DNA of 64,000 nt from Hyparrhenia diplandra (taxonomy: Eukaryota > Streptophyta > Magnoliopsida > Poales > Poaceae): positions 1 through 64,000 of the forward strand of contig JADLZK010011587.1 in NCBI GenBank assembly GCA_015847255.1, read 5' to 3'. Below the pieces are notes generated by a model, which had not been told where the DNA came from, made no database searches, and saw only the letters and a program-made list of their open reading frames with translations. Shown one piece after another: positions 21,123-31,138 of the stretch (the first letter of the stretch is position 1; each line of letters starts with the position of its first letter). Made by a program: the position numbers and the translations under genes.

Positions 21123-22585
21123 AGCCCTTTACTCGTCCTCGAGTGAAGGTACAGGGACTAAAGTGGTTCAATCTCCAAGATGTAGACTTGCATACAAGTT
21201 ATTCCGGGCTTCACCTGCTTTGTGAGCATTCAAAAGTGGCTACCAAGTTATCTTGAATAATTGAGCAATGGAACGGCATGAATTCATATCTCCTTGCTAC
21301 TACTCATGCAAAAAAAAAGACTTGGTTGGTTTTTGAATTTTTGAAGATAAAATAGCAATGCTCCATGGTTGATTCTCACATAGTCACTCATTTGTGTTTC
21401 CTTGCCAAAGCACTCTTTGCTCTCACTCATCTTATCTTTTTGCGGGGTTTTGTGGATCTTTGAGTGGAGTGTTGCATACGTTATCTCTGTATGTTTTGTC
21501 GGGTCAAGCTCTCAGGATCATTGGAGGGAAGTGCCATACTCCTAGATCGATATGTGCAAATGTGTGTGGAAATATTTGTGGTATTTTTTGTGGTTACTCC
21601 TTGTCTCATGATCTCTCTTTTCTTTTTGTATGCTTTTGGAGAAATACATGCTACCTTCTCTTTCTTTTCTTTTTTTTTTTTAGTACTCGACTTCCTCGTC
21701 GTTTATTCGGGACATTTGTCCCACTTTTTCTTTTTCTCATACTTTTTCTCGTAGCCTTTGTATTCTTTTTTACGCAATGATACTTTTTCGATAACTGGGA
21801 GATGATCATGGTTTAACATGGATGGATTATTTATTTGGTGGATGGTAAGGGTGCATGTTGTGCGCAATTCTCAGTGTGAGAATTGGTGTGTATATGTGGG
21901 TGTACATGTTTTTCGATCTTGGGAGTATGAGCTTCTCTCAATGCAGATCACAGAGCCTGACAAAATTCAATACAACAGGAAGTAGCTATAGTGGATATTC
22001 ATGTCATTATTCAGGCTTTGGTAGGAATTTGTCTAAATCAAATCAGGAGCATGCTTTATTTGAATTTTTAAATAAAACCAAGTCCCATTGCATAAGAGAA
22101 CAAGTGTCAAGTCATTCTAGCATATCGCAAAGCTCAATTATTTAGATAGACATGGGGTCTCTAACAAGATAGTTGCTCCACAAAGTCTGGTTTTAGCGAG
22201 GAATAAAGTGTATGCAAATCTTTTTATCAATTGGTAGACTAGAGATGGAGTTATGCTAACTTGGTTCAGTTTTAGCATCAAATTTACAAAGGGGAGGAGA
22301 AAGTATGTCACAAGTAAAAAATTTGAATTTATACAATGCGTACCTTTTGACTTTGTGAGAGACGGGTGCCTCCCCACACTTGTTTTTGTACCTATCTTTT
22401 TTTTCATTATGCATAAGGACAAAAACAAGTGGAGACATACACAATAATCCAAAGACAAGCTTTATTGAATTTATAAATAATACAAAAGAGAGGCACGCTT
22501 CATGAGGAATTACAAAATAATTGGAAGGGAAATACTAGAAATTTAAACTAAGCGTGCCTAATTTATTTGGTGGAGGTAGAAGCGC
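21123..22585. other. Athila 3' non-coding region
   Basis: AT-rich stretch between the extra ORF and the PPT. In Athila elements this interval often carries env-like sequence; here I see no transmembrane or signal-peptide ORF on the minus strand. Open frames on the plus strand (21394-21780) are T-rich and look accidental. Confidence 0.5.
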
Positions 22586-23391
22586 TCATGCAGGCCTTTT
22601 GAGGGCGTGCCCGACATTCGTGGCTTTAGTGACCCTAACCAGCTTGGTCTTAAAGCCGAGGCAGAACGAGTCTAATTCTTTCCTAAGTGCGGTGTTCTCT
22701 GCTTCCGCCCCTTCTACCTCAGAGGTCGGTGTCTTGACTAGCGTATGCAAAGAGTTAACTCTTGCATTGAGCGTAGCCAGAGACGGGACCTTAGGCTCCG
22801 AGCTGCTACCGGCTGTGGGCAGCGAAGCACTACCCGCGGCTTGGCTCTCGAACACATTGGGAGCCTTCCGGGGTGCAGCTCGTGGCACTCTCATTGGACC
22901 CTCACTACTCGAACGGCTCTCAAAGATGTTTGGGGCTTTTCTAGGAGCAGCCTGCGGGATCCTAAGAGGAGCACTAGGAGACGCCGCCGGTGTAGGGGTC
23001 TTTGTTGGCTTCTTCATTAAGCCCTTCCCACGTCCTCCCGTGGGAAGGTCCACACCAACAATGGTGTAGGGGAAGCTAGCACCGGAGGCGTGGAAGGATG
23101 AAGTTTTCGTAGATGAAGTCCGCGCACTCCGTGCTTCGGGAGCCTTCCTCTTGATGCCAAGGGTGCCCACCGTGGGACGAGGGGGCGCCCAAGGATGCTC
23201 TTGGGTGCCACGGACCTGCCTGTGGACACCATGCTGTTCCCTCCACTAGATGTGAAGTGGGAAGGAGGGAGCATGGCAAGAGGGGCGACGGATGATGGCT
23301 CCACTTCATTGCTTGGGATCATCAAGTCGCCATTGCCCAAGGTGCAAGACAAGCGAGCACCATTGTAGAGGGTGAGGGCATGGCTCTCCAT
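22586..23391 (-). pseudogene. extra 3' ORF of the Athila element, unknown function, frameshifted
   Basis: Starts at ATG 23391 (MESHALTLYNGARLSCTL), about 90 nt below a TATA box. Reading continues to about 23230 and then must shift frame into GTLGIKRKAPEARSARTSST, which stays open to TGA at 22586. The second part holds two copies of a proline/arginine repeat (RIPQAAPRKAPNIFES and RVPRAAPRKAPNVFES). A heptad-like stretch follows (ATLNARVNSLHTL, AEAENTALRKELDSF) that could form a short coiled coil. No signal peptide or membrane segment, so not an obvious env. I do not recognise the family. It sits where Athila elements carry env-like genes and may be an element-specific accessory or a captured host fragment. 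Confidence 0.55.
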
Positions 23392-23479
23392 TGCTGCTGG
23401 TTGCTGGTTGTAGAAGAAGAATGGGGAGATGAGAGGAGCAAAAGTGAGGTGAGTGAGGAAGAAGAGAGGTGAGGGGTGG

Positions 23480-23488
23480 TATTTATAG
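23480..23488 (-). promoter_or_regulatory. internal TATA box inside the Athila element
   Basis: On the minus strand CCTATAAATACC lies about 90 nt before ATG 23391. A pyrimidine-rich leader (CCTCTCTTCTTCCTCACTC) follows. This is a textbook plant core promoter, separate from the LTR promoters at 19100 and 29190. Confidence 0.6.
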
Positions 23489-23901
23489 GACAAGGTGACC
23501 TGTCTGCCATTCCTCTGCCTGATTCTCCCAAGCACACACCATGAATGTCATTCATGTGGTGAATGAAGGCGATGCACGAAATTTGGGATCCAGCGGGGCC
23601 AGCCAGGGTGCGGGCGCACCCTAGGGTGAGTGCGCACAAGGGTGGAGTCCCCCTTGGTCGTCCTTTTGTCTTCCGTCTGTATTGAATTTGAAAAGTTGTG
23701 CACTGACGTGTGTGACGCGAGATCAGACTTTAAACACTCTTTTCTCCCTTTAACCCCAAATTGATTTAACTTGAAAATAGAAAATGACTTTGTGAAAAGA
23801 ATAAATCAATTAAGCAAGCACTAATCAGCATAATTTGGTGAGAACAAAAAAGGGTAAAACTTTATGAACATGTCCTCATTTTTCATTTTTTATGCTGATC
23901 A

Positions 23902-24450
23902 TCATAAACTATCTTCAAAATAGAAATCAATTCTATCAAGCTCCTGGTTAAGATCAGGCAATGGCTCAAAGTAAAGCTTGAGGCGTTGACCGTTTACCTT
24001 TTGTATATTACCTGCGTCATCTTGAATTGTGATCGCGCCATGTGGCGAAGTGTTGATGACGGTGTATGGTCCTTTCCACTTGCTCCTCAGCTTTCCTTCA
24101 CCAAATAACTTCACCTGGGAATTGAATAGGAGTACTTTATCTCCCGTGGTGAATTCTTTGAGCTTAATGCGCTGATCATGCCATCTTTTTGTGCGCTCTT
24201 TGTAGAGCTTTGCACTATGGTACGCCTTCTCTCGCCATTCTTCAAGTTCAGAGATTTGTCTCTGTCGGTTCTTTCCAGCGAGTTTGACGTCCATATTCCA
24301 CTTCTTATTGCCCAGTGTGCTCGATGTTCCAGCTCAACTAGTAAATGGTAGGTTTTGCCATAAACCAACTGATAGGGTGACATACTGATGGGGGCTTTGT
24401 ATGCTGTCCAGTATGCCCAGAGAGCATTGGGTAGCTTATTCTTCTAGCCT
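23902..24450 (-). pseudogene. Athila integrase C-terminal part
   Basis: Minus-strand reading: MSPYQLVYGKTYHLLVELEH, then in a shifted frame SELEEWREKAYHSAKLYKER, KRWHDQRIKLKEFTTGDKVL, KLRSKWKGPYTVI, stop at 23902. These match the tail of Ty3 integrases, where a GPF/Y-like module (SKWKGPYTV) follows the catalytic core. It is separated from the core by a stop and an A-run frameshift near 24465. Confidence 0.8.
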
Positions 24451-24459
24451 TTCCCCATC

Positions 24460-25230
24460 TCATTGACCATTTTTTTGGAGTATGCTCTTGATTTGCTTGT
24501 TTGAAGTCTCGGCTTGCCCGCTGGTTTGCGGATGATAAGGGGTAGCTATGTTGTGCTTGGCGCCAAGTTCCTTCAGGAATGCCTTGAATGACTTGTCCAC
24601 AAAGTGTGATCCTCCGTCACTTATTACCATGCGAGGTGTTCCGTAACGGGGGAAAATCACTTCATGAAACATCTTGCGTGCATGTTTGGCGTCAGCAGCT
24701 CTGCATGGCAATGCTTCTACCCACTTCGACACATAATCCACTGCCACCAGGATGTACTCATAATCATGGGACTTAGGGAATGGTCCCATGAAGTCAATGC
24801 CCCACACATCAAATATTTCTATTTGAAGGTTGTAGTGTAGGGGCATTGCATCGCGAGCTGTGATGTTGCCTGTTCTTTGGCAGCTTGGGCATCTTCTGAT
24901 GAATTGTTTTGTGTCGGCGTACATGGTTGGCCAGTAGAATCCGCACTGCCAAATTTTTGCTTGGGTGCGGAATACTCCCAAATGACCATCATAAGGTGAT
25001 GTATGACATTTTTCAATGATCTGCATCCCCTCTTCTCTTGGTATGCATCTTCTTAGCAAGCCATCTCCGCATACTCTGTACAAGTACGGGTCATCCCAAA
25101 GGTGTCGCCCGCTTTCTACTTGAAGCTTTCGCGGTCCCTCTCGGGTGATACATAACCCGCAACCATAAAGTTGACAATGTTTGCATACCATGGGTTGGTG
25201 TCCGACACCTTTAGTAGCATGTCGTCGCAC
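24460..25230 (-). pseudogene. Athila integrase core
   Basis: An HHCC zinc finger is visible (HTSPYDGHLG ... CPSCQRTG). The DDE core follows: first Asp in WGIDFMGPFPKSHDYEYIL, second in VISDGGSHF, and Glu in PYHPQTSGQAETSNKQIKSI. The enzyme would insert the cDNA into the genome. The frame ends early at IKSILQKNGQ because of a length change in a run of A (minus strand) at about 24472. Upstream it is out of frame with the RNase H part; the shift lies near 25135. Confidence 0.88.
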
Positions 25231-26558
25231 AGGTAATCATTGATTGGAACTTCCTTCATGTTAGTTACCTGCATACGTGACAAATGATCTGCGACGGTAT
25301 TCTCTACTCCCTTTTTATCTTTTATTTCTAGGTCGAACTCTTGGAGTAAAAGAATCCAGCGGATCAATCGAGGTTTCACGTCTTTCTTAGTGAGTAGATA
25401 TTTAAGGGCAGCATGATCGGTGTAAACGATTATCTTTGCACCCACTAGGTAAGAGCGAAATTTCATGATAGCAAAGACTACTGCAAGGAGCTCTTTTTCT
25501 GTGGTGGCATAGTTAAGCTGGGCTCCTGTTAGAGTCTTGCTAGCATATGCGATAGCATGTTGCTTCTTATCCTTGGTTTGGCCTAAGACCGCACCAACGG
25601 CATAGTCGCTAGCATCGCACATGATTTCAAACGGCAACGACCAATCCGGGGGTTGGATGATCGGAGCCGAGACGAGTGCTTTCTTAAGGGTTTCGAAAGC
25701 GTACATGCACTCATCTGTGAAGTCAAAAGGTGCATCCTTGGCTAGCAGGTTCGTAAGGGGTCTAGAGATCTGTGAAAAATCTTTTATGAATCTCCTATAG
25801 AACCCTGCATGACCTAGGAAGCTACGGATACCTTTGACGTTCACTGGGGGTGGTAGCTTTTCGATAACGTCTATCTTAGCTCTGTCTACCTCAATCCCCC
25901 TCTCGGACACTAGGTGTCCAAGAACGATGCCCTCGCAAGAACAATGCCCTCGCGGACCATGAAATGGCACTTTTCCCGATTAAGTACGGGTCCTTTTCTT
26001 GGCATCGTTGCAAGACCTTGTCCAAATTCTTCAGACAACTTTCAAAAGTCTTACCATAGACAGAGAAATCGTCCATGAAGATCTCCATGATCTCTTCAAT
26101 CATGTCTGAGAAGATAGACATCATACATCGCTGAACTGAAGCAGGTGCATTACACAGCCCAAATGACATTCTACGGTAAGCGTAGGCTCCGTATGGGCAT
26201 GTGAATGTGGTCTTGCTTTGGTCATCAGGGTGGATCGGGATCTGTGGTAACCAGAGTACCCGTCAAGGAAACAGAAGAAAGAATGTTTCGCTAACCGTTC
26301 CAACATCTCATCGATGAATGGAAGCGGGAAGTGATCTTTCTTAGTTGCCGTGTTCAGTTTTCTATAATCGATGCACATTCTCCACCCTGTGACCTGTCTT
26401 TGTGGAATGAGCTTGTTCTTTGAGTTCTCAACGACCATCATTCCTCCCTTTTCAGGGACCACTTGGACTGGGCTGACCCAATCGTTGTGTGGTACGGGAT
26501 AAATTATCCCGGCGTGAAGAAGTTTGAGAACTTCCTTCTTAACGACTTCACGCATCAC
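25116..26558 (-). pseudogene. Athila reverse transcriptase and RNase H, frameshifted
   Basis: RT fingers and palm: GWRMCIDYRKLNTATKKDHF, LPFIDEMLERLAKHSFFCFL, DGYSGYH, FTCPYGAYAYRRMSFGLC, catalytic FMDD in EIFMDDFSVYG, then GHLVSERGIEVD and IRSFLGHAGFYRRFI. RNase H follows: PFEIMCDASDYAVGAVL, YATTEKELLAVVFAI, IVYTDHAALKYLLTK, ADHLSRM. Two lesions are visible: one base missing at about 26255 between YSGYH and IPIHPDD, and a 17-bp direct duplication at about 25930-25965 (the codons for REGIVL appear twice). Both break the polyprotein. Confidence 0.9.
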
Positions 26559-27812
26559 GTTATTGAGCCTTTGTTGGGGTTCACGTGATGGGGTACTTGA
26601 AGGGTCAATAGGTATGCAATGTGTGCAAAGTGTTGGGCTTACCCCTTTCAGATCTTATAAGGAATACCCAAAGACCGATCTATGCTTCTCTAAAACGGCT
26701 ATGAGTTGAGTTGTCTCCTGGTCACTAAGTTTATCACTAATGGTAACCGGAGTTTGTGTGTCACCGTTTAGGAAGACATAGCGTAGGCTAGGTGGTAGGG
26801 GTTTAAGCTCAACTGGAGGCCGAGTTAGCTCTTCCTCTTGAGGAAGTTCTATGGTTTCCCCTGAGTCATCCTCTTCTTCTATGAAGAATTGGGCATCTTT
26901 TTCTAAGTCCGTCTCAGGGTTGTCATAGAGCATAACTCCAGTGACCTCCTCGGGCGTGTCATACTCATGGAAGGAGTCTGTTACCAAGTTTTTGGCTCGT
27001 GTAACTAGGATAGAAAATGTTTTACTCCCCAAGTTGACATCTAAATCCCCGGATTTTGGTAGATCAATAATCTTTTCCAAGGGATGCCCGATTAGAATGT
27101 CGAAATCTTGGATATAAAAAACATGAAAATCCAAAGAAATCTTGACATTCTTGTGCAGAAGAATTTGGTCATGTATAACCTCATGACATTTTACTATGGT
27201 TCGAGGTGCTATGCTTAATGTCCGTGTTGTGCGGGTTCTAAGGGCTTCCTTATCGCAAGTTTGCGCAAAGGATTTGGACATGATGTTTATGCCCACAGTA
27301 GGATTATACATGACCTCCACCAAATTCCCTTGAAATTCGAAATGGAGCTGTGTAGAGGGACAACTTATCCGAATTTCTTTGAAAGAAGGTCCTCCCTCTT
27401 GCAACCATTCCGTGCTCATTATAGCGGTTAGCTCCTTAACGGACTCCTGGAGAAATAGTTCATCCAAGGGTGCTTTAGGGCCAACTAGGACTGGTGGTTT
27501 CTTCCAGGTTTCATAATTCGAGGCTTTACCGAATTCTTCTGTAAGGTCGGCCTCGAAAAAGGGGAGATCCGAGCATGCGGACTCCTCTTGTTCTGGTTCT
27601 GGTTTAGGCGAGGGTCTCTCTACAGGTATATCGGGTTTGGCGGAAGCCGAAGAAACTTCCTCTTGTTTCTGCTTGGGTTCTACTCGGATGGGTTCTAGCG
27701 GTGGAGTATTCTCAAGAATACGGTTTAGGAGAGCTTCTCCTTCCGCTGGGGTTTTATGTGAAAACGACCCTCCAACAGCTATGTCAAGCAGTAGGGCAGT
27801 GGCTCTATCCAA
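26559..27812 (-). pseudogene. Athila gag-pol linker with protease-like domain
   Basis: Acidic and Pro/Glu-rich linker (EPKQKQEEVSSASAKPD, FFEADLTEEFGK), then a retropepsin-like fold: LHFEFQGNLVEVMYNPTVGI, NIMSKSFAQ, FDILIGHPLEKII. The catalytic D[TS]G expected at the first strand reads YNPTVG, so the active Asp is missing. An in-frame TAA at 26655-26657 follows HRSVFGYSL; the same frame then continues into DLKGVSPTLC and the RT. Confidence 0.8.
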
Positions 27813-27814
27813 AC

Positions 27815-28175
27815 CTAGCTAGAAATGCTATAACAACACATGGATCGAATGGACAAATCTGGGTCGGATCTGGTAAGCGTGGAAAAACGATCCCAGGCTA
27901 CACCTATGGTTTCACCCTCTTTTTGTTGGAAGTTGAGTATCTCTTGTCGCAGGGCCGCGATTCTAGACAAGGGATAGAACGCGAGGCAAAACCTATGTCG
28001 CAATTCTTCCCATTCTCCATTTACTAGCCCTACGTTGTGGGCATACCATTGTTTCGCTCTTTCTGTGAGAGAGAACGGGAACAACTTCCACCACAACGTT
28101 TCGTGTGTCATGTCCGCAATTGTCAGGCAAGCACAGAGCTGCTCAAACTCCGGAGGTGATGATATGGGTTTTCAT
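27815..28175 (-). pseudogene. Athila gag capsid fragment
   Basis: Minus-strand reading gives FEQLCACLTIADMTHETLWW, KLFPFSLTERAKQWYAHN, WEELRHRFCLAFYPLSRIAA, LRQEILNFQQKEGETIGVAW, matching the Retrotrans_gag capsid family. The frame slips after SDPDLSI at about 27870, so gag is not joined to the downstream ORF. Confidence 0.85.
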
Positions 28176-28397
28176 ATTCTAAGCCCGAAAAGGCTTGGGC
28201 ACGAACCATGGCTATGAAGCGGGCGGAGCTCAAATTCTGAAGCCGTGAATGGCGAGGATTTGCGTGGTTCTAAGAGCTCGCCCTTAGGAGCGGAATAGGT
28301 GTGAAACGTAGGTTGCTCCATTGGATATTTTTTTTTTCTTTGGAGGATCTAAAACACACGGGTCGACTAGGTCCGAAAAATACAACAACAATAACCA

Positions 28398-28415
28398 TCC
28401 CCGGCAACGGCACCA
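28398..28415 (-). other. Athila primer binding site (tRNA-Asp-like)
   Basis: The minus strand reads TGGTGCCGTTGCCGGGGA, one base from the tRNA-Asp complement TGGCGCCGTTGCCGGGGA widely used by Athila elements. It is 4 bp from the 5' LTR edge at 28420. Confidence 0.88.
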
Positions 28416-28419
28416 AAAA

Positions 28420-29715
28420 TGTTTATTGGTGTTTCTCAGCAAAGAAAAGTGATGGAAATACCGTTGTAGCATTTCACCCTTGTGGTAGCGGGGGTATCGT
28501 AAAATTTCACATGGACGGTTTATGCAGAGGGCTTTCTTTCCAGGTGTCTACCCTAGGCAAGGTTAAGTTCTAAGAGTGGTGAGGTGTCTTTATGGGCTTA
28601 TGTTATCAGGCAGGGATTTCTATGGCTGTTATCTCCTTACTTCGGGCACCGACCAACGTACCAACTGGGTAGCTTCCGGCAATTAACACTACAACACATC
28701 TGAATGTGGGGGGATTACAAGGGACGGACAAGGCTATCACGACCCTGCCGCCTACCCCCCTCGAGCAAAAAGGTGAACGTTAGTCTAAACACCACGTTTG
28801 CACTACCGGTCACAGTCCCTGATGTTGGCCAAGGTTCCCCGGTCAAAGGGTTCCTTCACCAAGGACTAACGAATGAACGATCTATCAATCCCGTAAGTTG
28901 ATAACCGCTAAGATAAATATGCTTGAAAAGTGATAAGCCGAAAGTTAAACACAAACTTCTAACAAAAGTGTAAGTAGCTTGTAGAATGACAAGTCCGACA
29001 CTCCGACCTCCTAGGAACCGCGGAACAGGGGTGGACCGACGACTCGTGTAGAAGAAGCCAAGCTTTCTTCTAGCTCTTCCCTCTCACTCTCTAGAATTGG
29101 AAGTATGAAAAGAAGACTAAACTACTCTCTTGCTCAAATGTGATGGATCCTCCTTGCTTGTGTGTTGTGAGGAAGAGGTAGGAGGTCTCCTTTTATAGCT
29201 TGAGTAGAGGGGGGTCTTTGGAAAATGTCACCTCCCCTCCATTATGTCCAAACCGACCAAGAATGGTCGGTTTTGAGGTTCACTGAACTTGGCACACCAC
29301 GTCACCGACGTTCTCCAGAGTGAATGAACCGCCACGCGAAGACTGGGCCCGGGATGTCAGAGTGGTGGTGCGGGCGCACCCTAGGGTGGACTTGCCGCCC
29401 CACTATGGCCCGATTTCGTCCCCGACATCGTCTTTCATCGTGTTGGGCCTGGACTTGTTGTGTATGATGTGGAATTGTGGCCCATCCGAGGTGAGTTGCA
29501 TTGGCTTGCCATTTGTTTCCTTTGGGCCTTTTTCTATTTATTGTTTTTATTCTTATTTTCTTTATATTTTGGCCCAAAATGCACATATACTTGAGTTGTA
29601 CATGCAAAGCCAAATATACACCAAAACTATGGAGTTTGTTAATTTATAATCCCTATTTCTAGGTTGTTTTGGTGTATGTTGACGGTGTTTGATATGTAGT
29701 TGGTTACCGTCAACA
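28420..29715 (-). repeat. Athila 5' LTR, 1296 bp
   Basis: Starts TGTTTATTGGTGTTTCTCAGC and ends GGTTACCGTCAACA. Uninterrupted partner of 18283-21107. Its right neighbour is the TSD copy TGCCC. Confidence 0.92.
29190..29198 (-). promoter_or_regulatory. LTR promoter TATA box
   Basis: Minus-strand CTATAAAAG, followed by GAGACCTCCTACCTCTTCC. The same box is at 19100-19108 in the other LTR. It would drive transcription through the PBS and gag. Confidence 0.6.
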
Positions 29716-30747
29716 TGCCCCCATTACATTCTTCTAGGGCATCTTTGGCTGCTGCTCCCGCTGCCTTAGCTGCCCCTACTGCCCGCCTATTTTCCCTCAA
29801 GGTATTTGCGTGGATTCGGCGAGCCCTGTTGCTATGTGTTTCACCATTGAATGATGGCTCGTCTTCACTCACCATGATCACCTGGTTGACTCTGAAGGGG
29901 ATGATGGCTTTGCCACCAGACGGGGCTCCGGAACTACCGCGACTTTCTAGTGTCGTGCTTGAGTCTTCCCAGGGGGTACCGTCGTCCTTGATCGGTGTGA
30001 GCTTGACCATGTTCACAGAGAAACCATCCCATGGTATATCATCATCAACCACAACTGTGGGCCGATTACGGTGCTCGCGGAGCTCTCGCAGGTTCTTCTA
30101 GTATTCGGCAGCCACGTGCTAGAGGCCGAAGGGAAATATGGCCACCTCCAGTACCGAGGCCAGCATGAGATCTTCATCGATGACATCATGCATGAAGGAA
30201 GATCTTGTTGCTCCGCACCTTGCAAGGTTGAGAGCTGTCCTGTTGCGCTTCCTTCTGACCGCGTAGTACTCCAGTCCCGCGAAGCGACTATCCAGGGCCT
30301 TGATCGCATCGACGTAGGTTTGCTCTAGGGTCGTGGGGTTAGCCCACCCGTAGCTGAGCTGGTTGATGATTGGTGAGGAGTCGCTGATGACCTGGATGTG
30401 TGTGATATCGCGGTCGAGAGCCATCTGGAGGCCGCCGATGCATGCCTCGTACCCGGCTATGGCGAGGTTAGCTGAGAACTAGATGCGTATCACATGTCGT
30501 CTCTGTACTCCCGTTAGGCTGCGTAGGAAGACGCCAGCTCCTGCGCCTTCTATGGTGAGGCACCCGACGAGGCGCAGTGTCTAGTATCCTGTAGTGGCCG
30601 GAGGTGACGGTGGTGATGGAGGGAGGTGGACCTCATCCCTTGCGTCGGGGTGTGCGTCCCACTTGCCGGGCGCCGCGGCTTGGCCGTCGGCGAGGTGAAT
30701 GCTGTCCGAGGGAGGCGCGGTGCTGACGATGGCGGTGGTGGGCGCCA
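29716..30747 (-). pseudogene. Tat-like element 5' part: PBS, RNase H-like domain, start of gag
   Basis: From the PBS at 30747 the minus strand reads GAGAGVFLRSLTGVQRRHVI, then AIAGYEACIGGLQMALDRDI, THIQVISDSSPIINQLSYG and AIKALDSRFAGLEYYAVRRK. This is the pattern of an RNase H-like fold of the RVT_3 type (acidic GAGAG strand, YEA helix, SDSSPIINQL strand). It is followed by VDDDIPWDGFSVNMVKLTPI and the helical gag start RARRIHANTLRENRRAVGAA, which runs into AHEDILKAPTG at 18282 once Athila is removed. In-frame TAGs at 30479-30481 and near 30118. An RNase H before gag is unusual. Confidence 0.55.
30731..30747 (-). other. primer binding site of the Tat-like element
   Basis: The minus strand reads TGGCGCCCACCACCGCC, of the TGGCGCCCACC type seen in Tat/RIRE2-like elements. 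The LTR that should sit to its right is missing: copia gag starts within about 30 bp. Confidence 0.5.
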
Positions 30748-30770
30748 GCTAAGGAGCAATGTGCCCAGCT

Positions 30771-31138
30771 AACATCCGTGTCAGAGATGTCCTTTGTGGT
30801 TGAGAGATGTGAGTTGCTCTCACGAAGAACACTATATTGCCCCTCAAGTTCCTTGTACTTGTCTTGTAAGACACAATACTTTTCATTGAGGGTAATAATA
30901 GCTTTCTTTGTGAGAGCATGATCTCCTTGCTCCTTGGTAAGGTTCTTTTGCAAAGAGACCACCTCATTCCTTTCAACTACAAGAGCTTCCTTATTAGCAG
31001 CATATAACTTTTCAAGTCTTGTGATTTCACCTTCTCTAGTTGCTAATTCGGCTTGGACACTCTCTAAATCCTCCATCATCTTAGTGATAAACATTTTGGT
31101 CTTAGGATCTAGGTTCTTTGTCAATGTCACATATTCTT
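30771..31138 (-). pseudogene. SIRE-type copia gag, coiled-coil C-terminal part
   Basis: The minus strand reads KEYVTLTKNLDPKTKMFITK, then ESVQAELATREGEITRLEKL, YAANKEALVVERNEVVSLQK, LNEKYCVLQDKYKELEGQY. Heptads are clear, the coiled coil found after the zinc knuckle in SIRE/Maximus gag proteins. It breaks off at STTKDISDTD, where the Tat-like element begins. The rest of gag lies right of the 31139-35868 insertion. Confidence 0.75.

Larger units (their letters stand above)
18283..29715 (-). mobile_element. Athila-type Ty3 LTR retrotransposon, structurally complete but coding-dead
   Basis: Full layout on the minus strand: 5' LTR 28420-29715, tRNA-Asp-type PBS 28398-28415, gag, protease-like region, RT, RNase H, integrase, an extra 3' ORF with its own promoter, PPT 21108-21122, 3' LTR 18283-21107. 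A perfect 5-bp TSD (TGCCC) flanks it. Lineage call rests on RT blocks FCFLDGYSGYH, FTCPYGAYAYRRMSFGLCNAP and IFMDDFSVYG, plus the PBS type. It inserted into an older Tat-like gag and later received a SIRE-type solo LTR in its 3' LTR. Several frameshifts and a stop make it non-autonomous. Confidence 0.92.

Noticed and set aside
21394..21780. Hydrophobic plus-strand frame that looks like a membrane protein
   Set aside because: Caused by T-rich DNA (TTTCTTTTT runs) in the Athila 3' region, on the strand opposite the element.
22586..23391. Env gene of the Athila element
   Set aside because: Position would fit, but there is no signal peptide, transmembrane segment or fusion-like region; listed as an unknown ORF instead.
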